A stretch of DNA of 64,000 nt from Lysinibacillus sp. BPa_S21. GTDB taxonomy: Bacteria; Bacillota; Bacilli; Bacillales_A; Planococcaceae. The stretch covers positions 496,001 through 560,000 of the forward strand of contig NZ_JALIRS010000002.1 in assembly GCF_023337795.1 (NCBI RefSeq). Reading direction: 5' to 3'. The notes under the pieces are model-generated. The model did not search any database and was not told where the DNA came from. It saw only the letters and a list, made by a program, of their open reading frames with translations. Of this stretch, positions 8,344 to 17,568 are shown piece after piece; positions within the stretch are counted from its first letter, which is position 1, and every line of letters starts with the position of its first letter. The position numbers and the translations under genes were made by a program.

Positions 8344-9957
8344 CTATTTAAATCCCAGTTTGTTCGTAATTCTTGTTAAGCGTTCACCGAGAAGTTTTTG
8401 TGCTAAGCCTAGACGTAAAGACAAGAAGCCATACACTGCTATACCTACTCCAGCACAAATAACAGAATACACTAATGCAGAGAATTTACCATCTACAGGA
8501 CCCATTAATAATTCTAAAAGTTTATGAACGATTAGTACACTTACCGCCATTGCCGCTGTCAAAAGAGAAATGAGCATGACACGACGAATAACCATTTCTG
8601 ATTTGTAGTTCAGTGTATGTCGTAGCACAAGCATATTAATGATAATTGAAACACTATAGCCAATAGCTGTAGCAAGAAGTGCGCCATCTGCCTCCATCCA
8701 ACGAATTAACGGAATGTTAATCGCTAGCTTGACGAAAATTCCAGTTAATAAGCTTAAGACAATCCACTTTTGGAAGTCAATGCCCTGTAAAAGAGCTGCT
8801 GTCACTTGGAATAAAGCAAATAAAATAGCAACAGGTGCATAATGGGCTAAAATCATAGCCCCCATCTCACTTTCAGTATAGAGCATAAAGTAAATTTCAT
8901 TCGATAATAATGAAATTCCAACTACCGCAGGCAATGTAATAAAAATTAATATTTGATATGTTTTATCCATTGCATGTCGTAGCGATAAATATTCACCTTG
9001 CGTAAAGTACTTTGTAATCGTTGGTACTAGTGCCGACGAAAAACCTGTAGCTAACATTACTGGGATAATGACAACCTTTTGTGTTGTAAAGTTAATCATT
9101 GATAAATACTTATCCGTTACTTCAGCTAAGCCTATAGATATCATAGCTCCATTAAATGTTAGCATATCCACTAATTGGAACAACGGATTGGCTACGCCTA
9201 CAAATACCATCGGAATTGAATACGTAATTACTTCTTTATATATGTTGGACATTGGTAGCTGTGTAGACGTCACACTTTGACTGCGCAGTAAATCAAATTC
9301 AGGTTGATACTTCTTCCAATAATAGTAAAGTACTAGCAACCCACCAATTGCCCCAATAAATGCAGCAAATACTGCAAAGGAAACAGCTGTTTCTGGTTTC
9401 CCTTTGAAAACTACCACAACTAAGAAAGAACCACCCAATAACACAACAATACGAACAATTTGCTCAACTAACTGAGAAACCGCTGTAGGCTCCATTTTGT
9501 CATAACCTTGGAAAAAGCCCCGCCAAAGACTCATAAATGGCACAACAATTAATGCAAAGCTAACCCAGCGAATAACTGAGGCTATTTGCGCTACCGTAAA
9601 TGCCTGTTCATCACTTTTTATCACTAGACCCGCTATTGGCGTAGCTAGTATAAAGAGAGCAATAAACGCCGCGAACCCAGTACACATCATTATAACTATG
9701 CCAGATTTCATTAGCTTGCGGCCTGATTGGTAATCACCCAATGCATTGTATTTAGAAACAAATTTGGATACAGCAATTGGTGCACCCGAGATAGCTATTG
9801 CTAGCATTATAGAATAGGGAATATATGCATATTGATAGAGGGCAACATTTTCCTCACCCACAATCGCATAAAACGGAAAAATATAAATTAATCCGAGTAC
9901 CTTCGATAAAAACATCCCCATTGTTAATATCGCAGTACCTTTCATTAAATTGGACAT
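8344..9957 (-). CDS. ytgP: MurJ-like lipid flippase YtgP
   Basis: A 537-residue polytopic protein of the MOP superfamily with about 14 membrane helices (first at MKGTAILTMGMFLSKVLGLIY). The MOP family includes MurJ, which moves lipid II across the membrane; YtgP is the Bacillus member of this group. The start at MSNLMKG is preferred because relatives begin at this place, although an ATG three codons earlier is possible and neither has a strong ribosome site. It is followed after 9 nt by the pseudouridine synthase gene. Involvement in wall precursor flipping is inferred from family knowledge. Confidence 0.85.
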   Translation of the reverse strand: MSNLMKGTAILTMGMFLSKVLGLIYIFPFYAIVGEENVALYQYAYIPYSIMLAIAISGAPIAVSKFVSKYNALGDYQSGRKLMKSGIVIMMCTGFAAFIALFILATPIAGLVIKSDEQAFTVAQIASVIRWVSFALIVVPFMSLWRGFFQGYDKMEPTAVSQLVEQIVRIVVLLGGSFLVVVVFKGKPETAVSFAVFAAFIGAIGGLLVLYYYWKKYQPEFDLLRSQSVTSTQLPMSNIYKEVITYSIPMVFVGVANPLFQLVDMLTFNGAMISIGLAEVTDKYLSMINFTTQKVVIIPVMLATGFSSALVPTITKYFTQGEYLSLRHAMDKTYQILIFITLPAVVGISLLSNEIYFMLYTESEMGAMILAHYAPVAILFALFQVTAALLQGIDFQKWIVLSLLTGIFVKLAINIPLIRWMEADGALLATAIGYSVSIIINMLVLRHTLNYKSEMVIRRVMLISLLTAAMAVSVLIVHKLLELLMGPVDGKFSALVYSVICAGVGIAVYGFLSLRLGLAQKLLGERLTRITNKLGFK

Positions 9958-9966
9958 TGTACCCAT

Positions 9967-10314
9967 CCATTCATCGTAAAATCAATTTTCATTATCGTAA
10001 CACTTAGGAAAAATTGTAAAACTTTTCCGTTTAAAAGGCGCCTCTGAGGTTTCTTCTACTACCTGGGCCCTTTTAAGAACTTGCAAACGCTGCCATATAA
10101 AAAACGGTTCTTATTCATTGTTAAAACTACCGCACTATCTTAACCAAATTCAGCAAAGCAGCAAGAAAAGCACTTCCTAGTAAAATATTAAATAAGTAAA
10201 CCAACTGTAATCTTAACATATTTATAGGTAAACAGACGCATAAATACATGAAAAAGTTCTAGAGAATCAATAAAAATAACGGTTATGTCCCCTACGGAAA
10301 TAGAAGGCTTAAAA
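9967..10314. other. gene-free interval
   Basis: About 350 bp between the ytgP start and the asnB terminator. An imperfect inverted repeat TTAAAAGG / CCTTTTAA occurs near 10033-10073. No coding frame with a ribosome site was seen; it must hold the ytgP promoter, which could not be placed. Confidence 0.4.
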
Positions 10315-10349
10315 TAATCGGTGGAGATTAAGAAAACCCCCACCGATTA
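10315..10349 (-). terminator. terminator after asnB
   Basis: TAATCGGTGG pairs with CCACCGATTA across a 15-nt loop, with a T-rich tail on the minus strand. Confidence 0.8.
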
Positions 10350-10363
10350 AAGCTACTTCTTTA

Positions 10364-12211
10364 TTACATATCTACGAAAAATTGTTTATACCATACTAGG
10401 AACACATAGACTGTCCAAATATAACGTCCACGATTTGCCTTACCTTCATAGTGCTCATCTAGATAGCCTACTAATTGTTTTGTATCAAAGAATTCATTGG
10501 CAAAATCAGTTGTAAACATTTCTTTTACCAACTTATAATACTTTTCTTCACGCAACCAGTGACGAATTGGCACTGGGAAACCAAGCTTTGGACGTTTTGC
10601 CCATTCTTCAGGTAATTCCTGATGTGCAGCTTGACGAAGAACATATTTCGTATCAATATCATTGACACGATATCTTGATGGGATGTCTTTCGCTAATTCC
10701 ATCACTTCTTTATCTAAAAACGGTACACGCAATTCAATCGAATGAGCCATACTCATTTTATCCGCTTTTAATAAAATGTCGCCAGGCATCCAAAGATTTA
10801 AATCAAGATACTGCATTTTAGTAACATCATCATCACCTGGAACTTCATCGTAAATACGTTTAGTAATCGATTTTACAGATGGACCATTTTTATAGTCTGG
10901 CTTCAAGACATTTAATGCATCTTCTTCATCCCATACAACCGCTTCCCCAATGAAGCGTTCTTCTACGGTTTGACCACCTTTAACAAGGAAGTTCGTATAT
11001 TGATTTTTAGGTAACGCCTCTGCTAGGCCACGTAACGCTTTACGGATACCAAAAGGTACCTTCTCATATTTTTGCATTTTGCCAGAGTTTTGATACCATG
11101 CATAGCCACCGAATATTTCGTCCGCACCTTCACCTGAAAGTACTACGGTTACATCCTTCGATGCTAACTCAGAAAGGAAGTAAAGTGGTACAGAAGATGG
11201 GTTTGATTGCGGCTCGTCCATATGCCACTGAATTTTTGGTAATGCTTCAAAACACTCATCTGCCGAAATATATTTACGCTCATTTTGAATATTTAATGTA
11301 TCAGATAAATCTTTTGCTAGATTTGTTTCATTAAACATATCCTCGTAGTCGGAGAAACCAACAGAGAAGGATTTATCAGGGCGTAATAATGAAGTAATAT
11401 AACTTGAATCAATACCACCTGATAAGAAAGAACCAACCTTTACATCACTTATTTGATGAGCTTCTACAGATTCTTTCACTGTCGTACGAATGTCTTCAAC
11501 ATATTTTTCAATTGGAGCTTCTTTTGCATGGAATTTTTTATCCCAATACTGCACAATTTGCTTTTGTCCATTTTTAATAAGGATATAGTGTGCTGGTGGT
11601 AATTTGTACACACCTTTAAAGAAAGTTTCATCCATTGAAGAATATTGGAACGTTAAATATGGACGCAACGCATCTTTATTTAACTCTTTAATAAATGATG
11701 GGTGTGGTAAAAATGATTTAATTTCTGAACCGAAAATAAAAGTACCATCCGTTGTGTTTTCTGTGTAATACAGCGGCTTAATACCAAAGCCATCACGAGC
11801 GATAAATTGTAAATCATTCTTTTTATCCCAAATACAGAATGCGAACATTCCGCGTAGTTTTTTCACAAATTCAACACCGTATTCAACATAACCATAAATA
11901 ATAACTTCACTATCAGACTGAGTTTTAAAGTTGTGACCTTTTTCAACCAAATCAGCACGTAGCTCTTGGAAGTTGAAAATCTCTCCGTTAAATACGAGAA
12001 CGATGTTACCATCAGCGCTGTACAATGGCTGATTTGCCACGTCTGATAAGTCGATAATACTTAATCGACGGAATCCTAACGTTACTGTATCATCACTGTG
12101 AATCCCGCCGCTGTCAGGTCCACGGTGAATAATTGTATTCATCATATTTTCGATCGTTTGATGATGATCGATGACATTTGTTCCATTAATATAGCCTATA
12201 AATCCGCACAT
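10364..12211 (-). CDS. asnB: asparagine synthase (glutamine-hydrolysing)
   Basis: Makes asparagine from aspartate, ATP and glutamine in the cytoplasm. The start MCGFIGYINGTN leaves Cys2 as the N-terminal nucleophile of the glutaminase domain, which fixes the start; GAGGTG lies upstream. N-terminal domain marks are HRGPDSGG, FNGEIFNF and IARDGFGIKPLYY. The synthetase domain has the ATP-binding SFLSGGIDSSYI and the LSGEGADEIFGGY stretch. With 615 residues it is close in size to the AsnO/AsnB group of B. subtilis, and which of those paralogues it matches is not certain. Transcribed alone with its own terminator. Confidence 0.92.
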   Translation of the reverse strand: MCGFIGYINGTNVIDHHQTIENMMNTIIHRGPDSGGIHSDDTVTLGFRRLSIIDLSDVANQPLYSADGNIVLVFNGEIFNFQELRADLVEKGHNFKTQSDSEVIIYGYVEYGVEFVKKLRGMFAFCIWDKKNDLQFIARDGFGIKPLYYTENTTDGTFIFGSEIKSFLPHPSFIKELNKDALRPYLTFQYSSMDETFFKGVYKLPPAHYILIKNGQKQIVQYWDKKFHAKEAPIEKYVEDIRTTVKESVEAHQISDVKVGSFLSGGIDSSYITSLLRPDKSFSVGFSDYEDMFNETNLAKDLSDTLNIQNERKYISADECFEALPKIQWHMDEPQSNPSSVPLYFLSELASKDVTVVLSGEGADEIFGGYAWYQNSGKMQKYEKVPFGIRKALRGLAEALPKNQYTNFLVKGGQTVEERFIGEAVVWDEEDALNVLKPDYKNGPSVKSITKRIYDEVPGDDDVTKMQYLDLNLWMPGDILLKADKMSMAHSIELRVPFLDKEVMELAKDIPSRYRVNDIDTKYVLRQAAHQELPEEWAKRPKLGFPVPIRHWLREEKYYKLVKEMFTTDFANEFFDTKQLVGYLDEHYEGKANRGRYIWTVYVFLVWYKQFFVDM

Positions 12212-12414
12212 TCTATTTTTCACCTCATAATTTAGTGCATAACCTTTACCATAATAGCATGAAAAGACATTCATTTCATACTGACAATATAGATAAAGCA
12301 AAACTTTCATCAGTGAGGTTATTCAACACTGATTATTCGTCCAACCAATGAGCACTTTATCTCTCTTAAAAACACTTCAATTTTCAATCTTCCATCTAAA
12401 ATTCACACCTGATA

Positions 12415-12648
12415 GCTCATCACCGAAAGTTTTGGATGACATTGTGATAAAAAGTATGTCATGTGTATAAGTTGATTGTAGTGGAGACTGGGCGACTCCT
12501 TGGGGATTAGCGTCACAGATGAGACCCTGCAGCGAAGCGAAGCGGCTCATCGGACGCCCCCAGGAAGCTCTGCTCTGCGCGAAAGCGAAGCGTCAGCGGC
12601 AAAGCGCCCAGTCGGAACGGAAATCAACTCCACGTTATGGTGACGAGC
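12415..12648 (+). repeat. family-1 nested inverted-repeat element, copy B
   Basis: Outer arms GCTCATCACC / GGTGACGAGC, second arms GTTGATT / AATCAAC, third arms CTGGGCG / CGCCCAG (the last perfectly paired), then CTCCTTGGGG / CCCCCAGGAAG and a GATGAGACC / GGCTCATC tip. The right side carries one GCGAAAGCGAAGCG module. It sits between the divergent genes asnB and ytfP. It differs from copy A by small indels in the tip, the part least constrained by pairing. Confidence 0.85.
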
Positions 12649-12778
12649 TACTTAAAGTAGAAGATAAGAAATTATAAAATACTTTTGTTGTATTTTCAAT
12701 GTGAAAGAAGCCCCTCTATATAGACTTCATGTATAATAGGAAAGATTCCTAATTTGAAAAGAAAGTGAGTTTAAATAT

Positions 12779-14029
12779 ATGTACGATGTTATCGTTATCG
12801 GTGGTGGCCCCTCTGGTTTAATGGCTGCTATCGCTGCTGGAGAGCGTAAAAAGAAAGTATTATTATTAGAAAAAGGGACGAAGCTCGGCAAAAAATTAGC
12901 CATTTCAGGCGGCGGTCGCTGTAATGTCACAAATCGATTGCCAGTTGAAGAAATAGTTAAACACATACCTGGAAATGGCCGTTTTCTTTACAGCCCATTC
13001 ACAGTTTACAATAATGAGGATATTATCACATTTTTCGAAGGACTCGGTGTAGCATTAAAAGAGGAAGATCATGGGCGTATGTTCCCTGTATCGAACCGCG
13101 CGCAAGATGTTGTAGATGCACTTATTCGTCAGCTTCAGAGGCTGCATGTAGAAGTACGCTTAAATACCCCCGTCAATAAACTGCTAATGGATGAGGAAAA
13201 AATTCTCGGGGTACGCCTTTCGGATGGTACAGAAATTCGTAGTGAAGCAGTAATCGTGGCAGTTGGTGGGAAAGCTGTTCCACAAACTGGCTCAACAGGA
13301 GACGGTTATCCATGGGCAGAGCGTGCTGGCCATACAATTACTACACTATTCCCTACTGAGGTTCCTGTTCTATCGAAAGAAGATTTTATTCAAGCACGTG
13401 AGCTACAGGGACTTGCGTTACGGAATGTCGCTGTCTCTGTTTTAAACAAAAAAGGCAAAGTGCTCGTAACACATCAAATGGACATGCTCTTTACTCATTT
13501 TGGATTAAGCGGTCCTGCTGTTTTACGCTGTAGTCAATTTGTCGTGAAAGAATTAATGAAAACAGGTTACGAGCCTGTGACAATGCGTATTCAAGCACTT
13601 GTTGATTATAATGAAGAAACATGTCTGCAATATTTAAACAGACTCATTAAAGAAGATCCCAAAAAAGCGGTAAAAAACGTTTGGAAAGGAATAACACCTG
13701 AACGTTGGCTTCTATTTTTATGTGAGCGCGCAGACATCGATGTACAATTGACAGGTACTGAATTATCACAGGAAAAAATCCGCAATTTAGCTAAACTTCT
13801 CGTTAATTTCACGATGACAGTTAGTGGTACGCAGTCCCTTGAAAAAGCATTCGTCACTGGAGGCGGCGTCTCTGTTAAAGAAATTGAACCAAAGACAATG
13901 GCTTCAAAGAAAAAGGCTGGTTTATTTTTCTGCGGAGAAATTCTTGATATTCATGGCTACACAGGTGGCTATAATATAACATCTGCTCTTGTGACAGGAC
14001 GAATTGCAGGGATGAACGCAGGACTGTAA
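12779..14029 (+). CDS. ytfP: HI0933-family flavoprotein YtfP
   Basis: A 416-residue FAD-dependent, probably NAD(P)H-using oxidoreductase. The N-terminal dinucleotide-binding motif is [18 protein letters not shown], followed by [20 protein letters not shown], a hallmark of the HI0933/BaiN family. The C-terminus has [17 protein letters not shown], which closes the FAD site. Substrate is unknown for most members; some relatives reduce bile acid intermediates, and that role should not be transferred here. Single gene; the stop is followed by a 21-bp-period array. Confidence 0.88.
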   Translation: MYDVIVIGGGPSGLMAAIAAGERKKKVLLLEKGTKLGKKLAISGGGRCNVTNRLPVEEIVKHIPGNGRFLYSPFTVYNNEDIITFFEGLGVALKEEDHGRMFPVSNRAQDVVDALIRQLQRLHVEVRLNTPVNKLLMDEEKILGVRLSDGTEIRSEAVIVAVGGKAVPQTGSTGDGYPWAERAGHTITTLFPTEVPVLSKEDFIQARELQGLALRNVAVSVLNKKGKVLVTHQMDMLFTHFGLSGPAVLRCSQFVVKELMKTGYEPVTMRIQALVDYNEETCLQYLNRLIKEDPKKAVKNVWKGITPERWLLFLCERADIDVQLTGTELSQEKIRNLAKLLVNFTMTVSGTQSLEKAFVTGGGVSVKEIEPKTMASKKKAGLFFCGEILDIHGYTGGYNITSALVTGRIAGMNAGL

Positions 14030-14050
14030 TATACTCGGTATCTCAGAATT

Positions 14051-14171
14051 TTATCAGCGATTTTTCGGGAGTTATCAGCGATATTGAACGGCTTATCAGC
14101 GATTCCAATGGCTTATCAGCGATTCTAAGTCCTTTATCAGCGATATTCAACGAATTATCAGCGATTCTAAT
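14051..14171. repeat. 21-bp-period array 1 (core TTATCAGCGAT)
   Basis: Six copies of the invariant 11-mer TTATCAGCGAT start at 14051, 14072, 14093, 14113, 14134 and 14155. Spacings are 21, 21, 20, 21 and 21. The 9-10 bases between cores differ. The array fills the gap between the convergent ends of ytfP and the AIM24-family gene, just before their shared terminator. Confidence 0.9.
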
Positions 14172-14206
14172 AAAAAGCGTGTCCCGAAAATAAGGACACG
14201 CTTTTT
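14172..14206. terminator. bidirectional terminator between ytfP and AIM24-family gene
   Basis: A perfect 13-bp stem AAAAAGCGTGTCC / GGACACGCTTTTT whose A and T ends can serve both converging transcripts. Confidence 0.85.
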
Positions 14207-14899
14207 TTAGCCTTCTTTAGACATATAGACTTCCTCGTATGGTTGAATGATGACAAATCCTTCACCTGAAAATGCCATTTGAATGGATTCACCACTACCA
14301 CGACCGATAAATGTTCGGAAGCTAATATCTGTTTTAAACTCTGGTGCCAAATTACCTGACCATGCTACTGTGGCATGCGGATCAGTATAGACCGTTTCAC
14401 CAGGCTTCACTAACAATGTTAACGGTTCGAAATGAGTTGTAATGGCTACCTTTCCTTTTCCTTGTAAAGTTACATTAAACAATCCACCTGACATGACGCC
14501 TGCCATTTTACGCATTAAGTGAATATCCCAATCAATACTTGGCTCAAAGGCAAGTAAATCATTACCGTTTACGCAAATGCTTTCATCTTTTAAATCGAAG
14601 ACCGTTATTTTTTTCCCTTGATCCGCTAAATAAAGTCGTCCCTTACCTTTCGCTTTCATAAGTTGCGTACCTTCACCTGTTAATGCCTTTTTGAACATTT
14701 TACCAAGGCCATGCTCCAGTACACGTTCACGCTCAAACTTAATATCTCCTACATAAGAAATCATTGCGCCCATTTTCGACCAAACCTCGCCATTTAGGTT
14801 GACCTCTAATACACGCTCAGTTTCTAACTCGAAATATTCATTTTCGTTGTCGTCCTGCTGTGTTTTATTAATAAAATCGTTTAAAGAAAATTTCCCCAT
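14207..14899 (-). CDS. AIM24-family protein
   Basis: A 230-residue protein of the AIM24/TRAP-like family, a beta-rich fold with repeated strands. Recognisable parts are LEVNLNGEVWSKMGAMISYVG, LFNVTLQGKGKVAIT, VYTDPHATVAWSGNL and the glycine-rich IGRGSGESIQMAFSGEGFV at the C-terminus. Bacterial members have no settled function; some are tied to tellurite or stress clusters, none of which is present here. GGAGG lies 9 nt before the ATG. No signal peptide or membrane helix, so it is cytoplasmic. Single gene. Confidence 0.85.
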   Translation of the reverse strand: MGKFSLNDFINKTQQDDNENEYFELETERVLEVNLNGEVWSKMGAMISYVGDIKFERERVLEHGLGKMFKKALTGEGTQLMKAKGKGRLYLADQGKKITVFDLKDESICVNGNDLLAFEPSIDWDIHLMRKMAGVMSGGLFNVTLQGKGKVAITTHFEPLTLLVKPGETVYTDPHATVAWSGNLAPEFKTDISFRTFIGRGSGESIQMAFSGEGFVIIQPYEEVYMSKEG

Positions 14900-15005
14900 A
14901 TCACATTGCCTCCTTATTTATTTTATATACGTTTTAATTTTCGAAAAGATTCAATCAAATCAAAGAAGTAAAAAAACGAATAATTGAATAAAACAGTTGA
15001 ATCTT

Positions 15006-15203
15006 TTATTCATGAAACGGTAACCAATTTACGCTTTCATTATGAATCGTTTCGTTCATGGCGAAATGACTAAAAACGTCAGTTGTTCGGTCACCCTCTT
15101 GAAAATCAATTAATGAACCTCGCATTTGCTTTCCGTTACAAAATTTCTCTTTTAGTAGCGAAATCACTTTATTTCCAGTAATGATATTGACATCCGATAC
15201 CAA
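15006..15203 (-). CDS. possible small hypothetical protein (65 codons)
   Basis: An uninterrupted frame beginning at TTG (MVSDVNIITGNKVISLLK) and ending NWLPFHE. It overlaps no other gene and its composition looks protein-like, but no ribosome site precedes the TTG and a stop lies two codons upstream. It may be the tail of a decayed gene. Not recognised. Confidence 0.25.
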   Translation of the reverse strand: MVSDVNIITGNKVISLLKEKFCNGKQMRGSLIDFQEGDRTTDVFSHFAMNETIHNESVNWLPFHE

Positions 15204-15254
15204 CTGTTATACATTAAACAGAGATTGATCAAGTGTTATATAACAACAGTTGCA

Positions 15255-15302
15255 CAAAAAAAGACCATACAAGCGTCATGTGCGAAATGACACTCATATG
15301 GC
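15255..15302 (-). terminator. terminator after OFA-family transporter
   Basis: CCATACAAGCGTCAT pairs with ATGACACTCATATGG, using G-U pairs, and a run of seven T follows on the minus strand. Confidence 0.8.
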
Positions 15303-15334
15303 CAATACCTTCAAGTGCGAATTGAAAGTATAAT

Positions 15335-16606
15335 TTATTGTGTTGCGGAGACGTCTCCAACCTTTTCAGAAGCTTCTTTTAATGCTGTTCGTTTACGTAC
15401 ATCTGCACGTAAAGTTAATGAAATAATTAATGAAGCAGCAATTAACCCTGTAAACACATAGAATACTGGAATATAACTTCCATAAGAGTTTTTAATAGTG
15501 CTTACTAAAAGCGGACCAAAAATACCACCTAATGACCAAGTCGTTAATAAATAACCATGAATAACTCCAAGTTGTTTCGTACCGAATAAATCACTTGCAA
15601 ATGCTGGTAGATTCGAGAAACCTCCACCATAGCAACTAACAACTAAGAAAATAAGTGCTTGGAAAATAATAACGTTTGTTGTATGCGGTAAGACGATAAA
15701 TGTAACTAGCTGTGCGATAAAGAAAATTACAAAGACGTTCGAACGACCAATATAGTCAGACACAGCAGCCCATACTAAACGACCACCACCATTAAATAAT
15801 CCCATTATCCCTACCATTGCTGCGGCTCCCGCAACTGATAATCCTACAATTTCTTGAGCCATTGGAGATGCAACAGAAATCATCATAATACCTGCTGTTA
15901 CGTTTACTAAATGCATCGACCAAAGCATCCAGAAATGCTTAGTTTTTACAGCTTCACGTGCTGACATGACAGCTAAATCTTTCTTCACTACTTCTTTACC
16001 ATTATCTGCAGCAGCCTTCATATTCGCTGGCATATAACCAGGCTTAGGCGGTGCTATATATGAAGCCCCTAAAATCATTAACGTGAAATAACTTGCCCCT
16101 AAAATAAAGTACGTTGTAGAAATACCAACAGCCTCCATTAAGTTAGCTGCGACTGGTGCTGTAATAAGTGCTCCTGAACCAAATCCAAGTACAGCCATAC
16201 CTGTTGCTAATCCGCGGCGATCCGGGAACCATTTTACTAATGTCGATACAGGCGCAATATAACCAATACCCATACCCAATCCACTTAGTAAACCATATGT
16301 TAACCAGTACATTGTTACGGAATCCATTGAAATCGCTACACCCGCACCAGCTTGTCCTGCTCCAAATAGAACAGCTGCTACCATCGCGGATTTACGTGGT
16401 CCCATCTTTTCTACTAAGTTACCAAATAATGCTGCGGAAAAACCAGCAAGCCCCATCATTATTGTAAAGGCAACCGTTACATTTGTTTCGCTCCATCCCA
16501 TTTCTGTGACAATCGGTAGCTTATATACACTGTATGCATATGCTCCACCGATCGAAAGATGAATAGCGATTGCGGATAATGCAATTAACCATCTATTTTT
16601 ATTCAT
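15335..16606 (-). CDS. OFA-family MFS antiporter (oxalate/formate-type)
   Basis: A 423-residue, 12-helix transporter of the oxalate:formate antiporter family. The start MNKNRWLIALSAIAIHLSIGG is typical of the family; a start 18 codons earlier would add a charged tail. Marks are the helix 1-2 segment GGAYAYSVYKLP, LFGNLVEKMGPRKS in loop 2-3, and the glycine-rich GLLSGLGMGIGYIAP in helix 4. The cytoplasmic loop near residue 205 is charged. It is divergent from a carboxylate-sensing two-component system and the TRAP genes, so a small carboxylate substrate is plausible; the exact one is not known. Confidence 0.85.
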   Translation of the reverse strand: MNKNRWLIALSAIAIHLSIGGAYAYSVYKLPIVTEMGWSETNVTVAFTIMMGLAGFSAALFGNLVEKMGPRKSAMVAAVLFGAGQAGAGVAISMDSVTMYWLTYGLLSGLGMGIGYIAPVSTLVKWFPDRRGLATGMAVLGFGSGALITAPVAANLMEAVGISTTYFILGASYFTLMILGASYIAPPKPGYMPANMKAAADNGKEVVKKDLAVMSAREAVKTKHFWMLWSMHLVNVTAGIMMISVASPMAQEIVGLSVAGAAAMVGIMGLFNGGGRLVWAAVSDYIGRSNVFVIFFIAQLVTFIVLPHTTNVIIFQALIFLVVSCYGGGFSNLPAFASDLFGTKQLGVIHGYLLTTWSLGGIFGPLLVSTIKNSYGSYIPVFYVFTGLIAASLIISLTLRADVRKRTALKEASEKVGDVSATQ

Positions 16607-17450
16607 AAATTCTCTTTTCTCCCCTCTTTTGCTACCTGTGAAAGTTTTATGAACGTCCATGAAAATAATTTACCACTTAGAATTATTCAAATGCAAGATG
16701 TTTTTTCAAAAAATATTATTTCTCGAAAAAGTATTTTATTTTCCATCCTAATAATCTTATAACGAAAACCTTACTCCCTCTAAGTAAATAGCCGTTTATT
16801 ATACGAAAACCACAACATTTTTTAGCTAATATTATTTTTCTACTCTATTATCAAACTCTACATAAATTATTTCGATATAATTAATTTTGTGCATATTTTC
16901 ACATGCAATCAATGTATATTCCGATCTTTCTAACTCACTTATTTTTTTATGTTTCTTTAAAAGATTACAAACAAATATTCATTATGTAGAAATTTCTTGA
17001 GAAAAAGAGAATTTTAAAACTTAAATCAACGAATTTCTTTCGTGTAAAAAGTGATCAAAAAACACCTCCAAATGATATATCTTGCTTTTAATGGATAACC
17101 AATTAAATAAACCCAATATATATTTTGCATATTAAAAAGCGAATAATCATTACCTTCTCATTTTTATTATTCAAATATATATATTTTTATTTTAAATAGA
17201 CCTTTTTTAAATGTATAACTAACTAAACCAATTAGTTATATTAAACATTTACTATGGTTCACAAATAAAAACAGTAATATTTAACCATATTGTATTACAG
17301 TAAACTAATAATTTATAATAGAGAGAAATTCCCAGTGTCGTCACTTAAGTAACTTTCGATGCTTTCTTATACGGCTATTATTCAATTCGAAGATGATTAT
17401 TCAAAATTTTCTTAATTAAAGAGGTGTTAATTTAATTGAAGGAAGCTTAA
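16607..17450. other. AT-rich divergent intergenic region
   Basis: About 840 bp of very AT-rich sequence between the OFA transporter and the dctS start. An inverted repeat ATAACTAA / TTAGTTAT sits at 17214-17240. Many direct AT runs would suit a bent promoter region controlling both sides. No gene was found. Confidence 0.5.
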
Positions 17451-17451
17451 T

Positions 17452-17568
17452 ATGTCTTTCCTTTTACGTTGCTATGAAAAATATTTCTCTACGTCTAAAA
17501 ATGTTTATTTTTTCATTCATTATTGTTATTTTTTCAATCGCAACAAGTGGAGCCATTATGATTCATAA
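17452..17568 (+). other. short overlapping leader frame before dctS
   Basis: AAGGAAG lies 6 nt before an ATG at 17452 that opens a 38-codon frame (MSFLLRCYEKYF...) running through the dctS start at 17474 in another frame. dctS itself has no ribosome site. The leader could drive translational coupling or be accidental. Confidence 0.3.

Noticed and set aside
15006-15203. Firm gene call for the 65-codon frame
   Set aside because: No ribosome site and a TTG start; listed only as a low-confidence possibility.
16607-17450. Replication origin or phage attachment site in the AT-rich gap
   Set aside because: No DnaA-box cluster, tRNA gene or integrase is visible; it is better read as a divergent promoter region.
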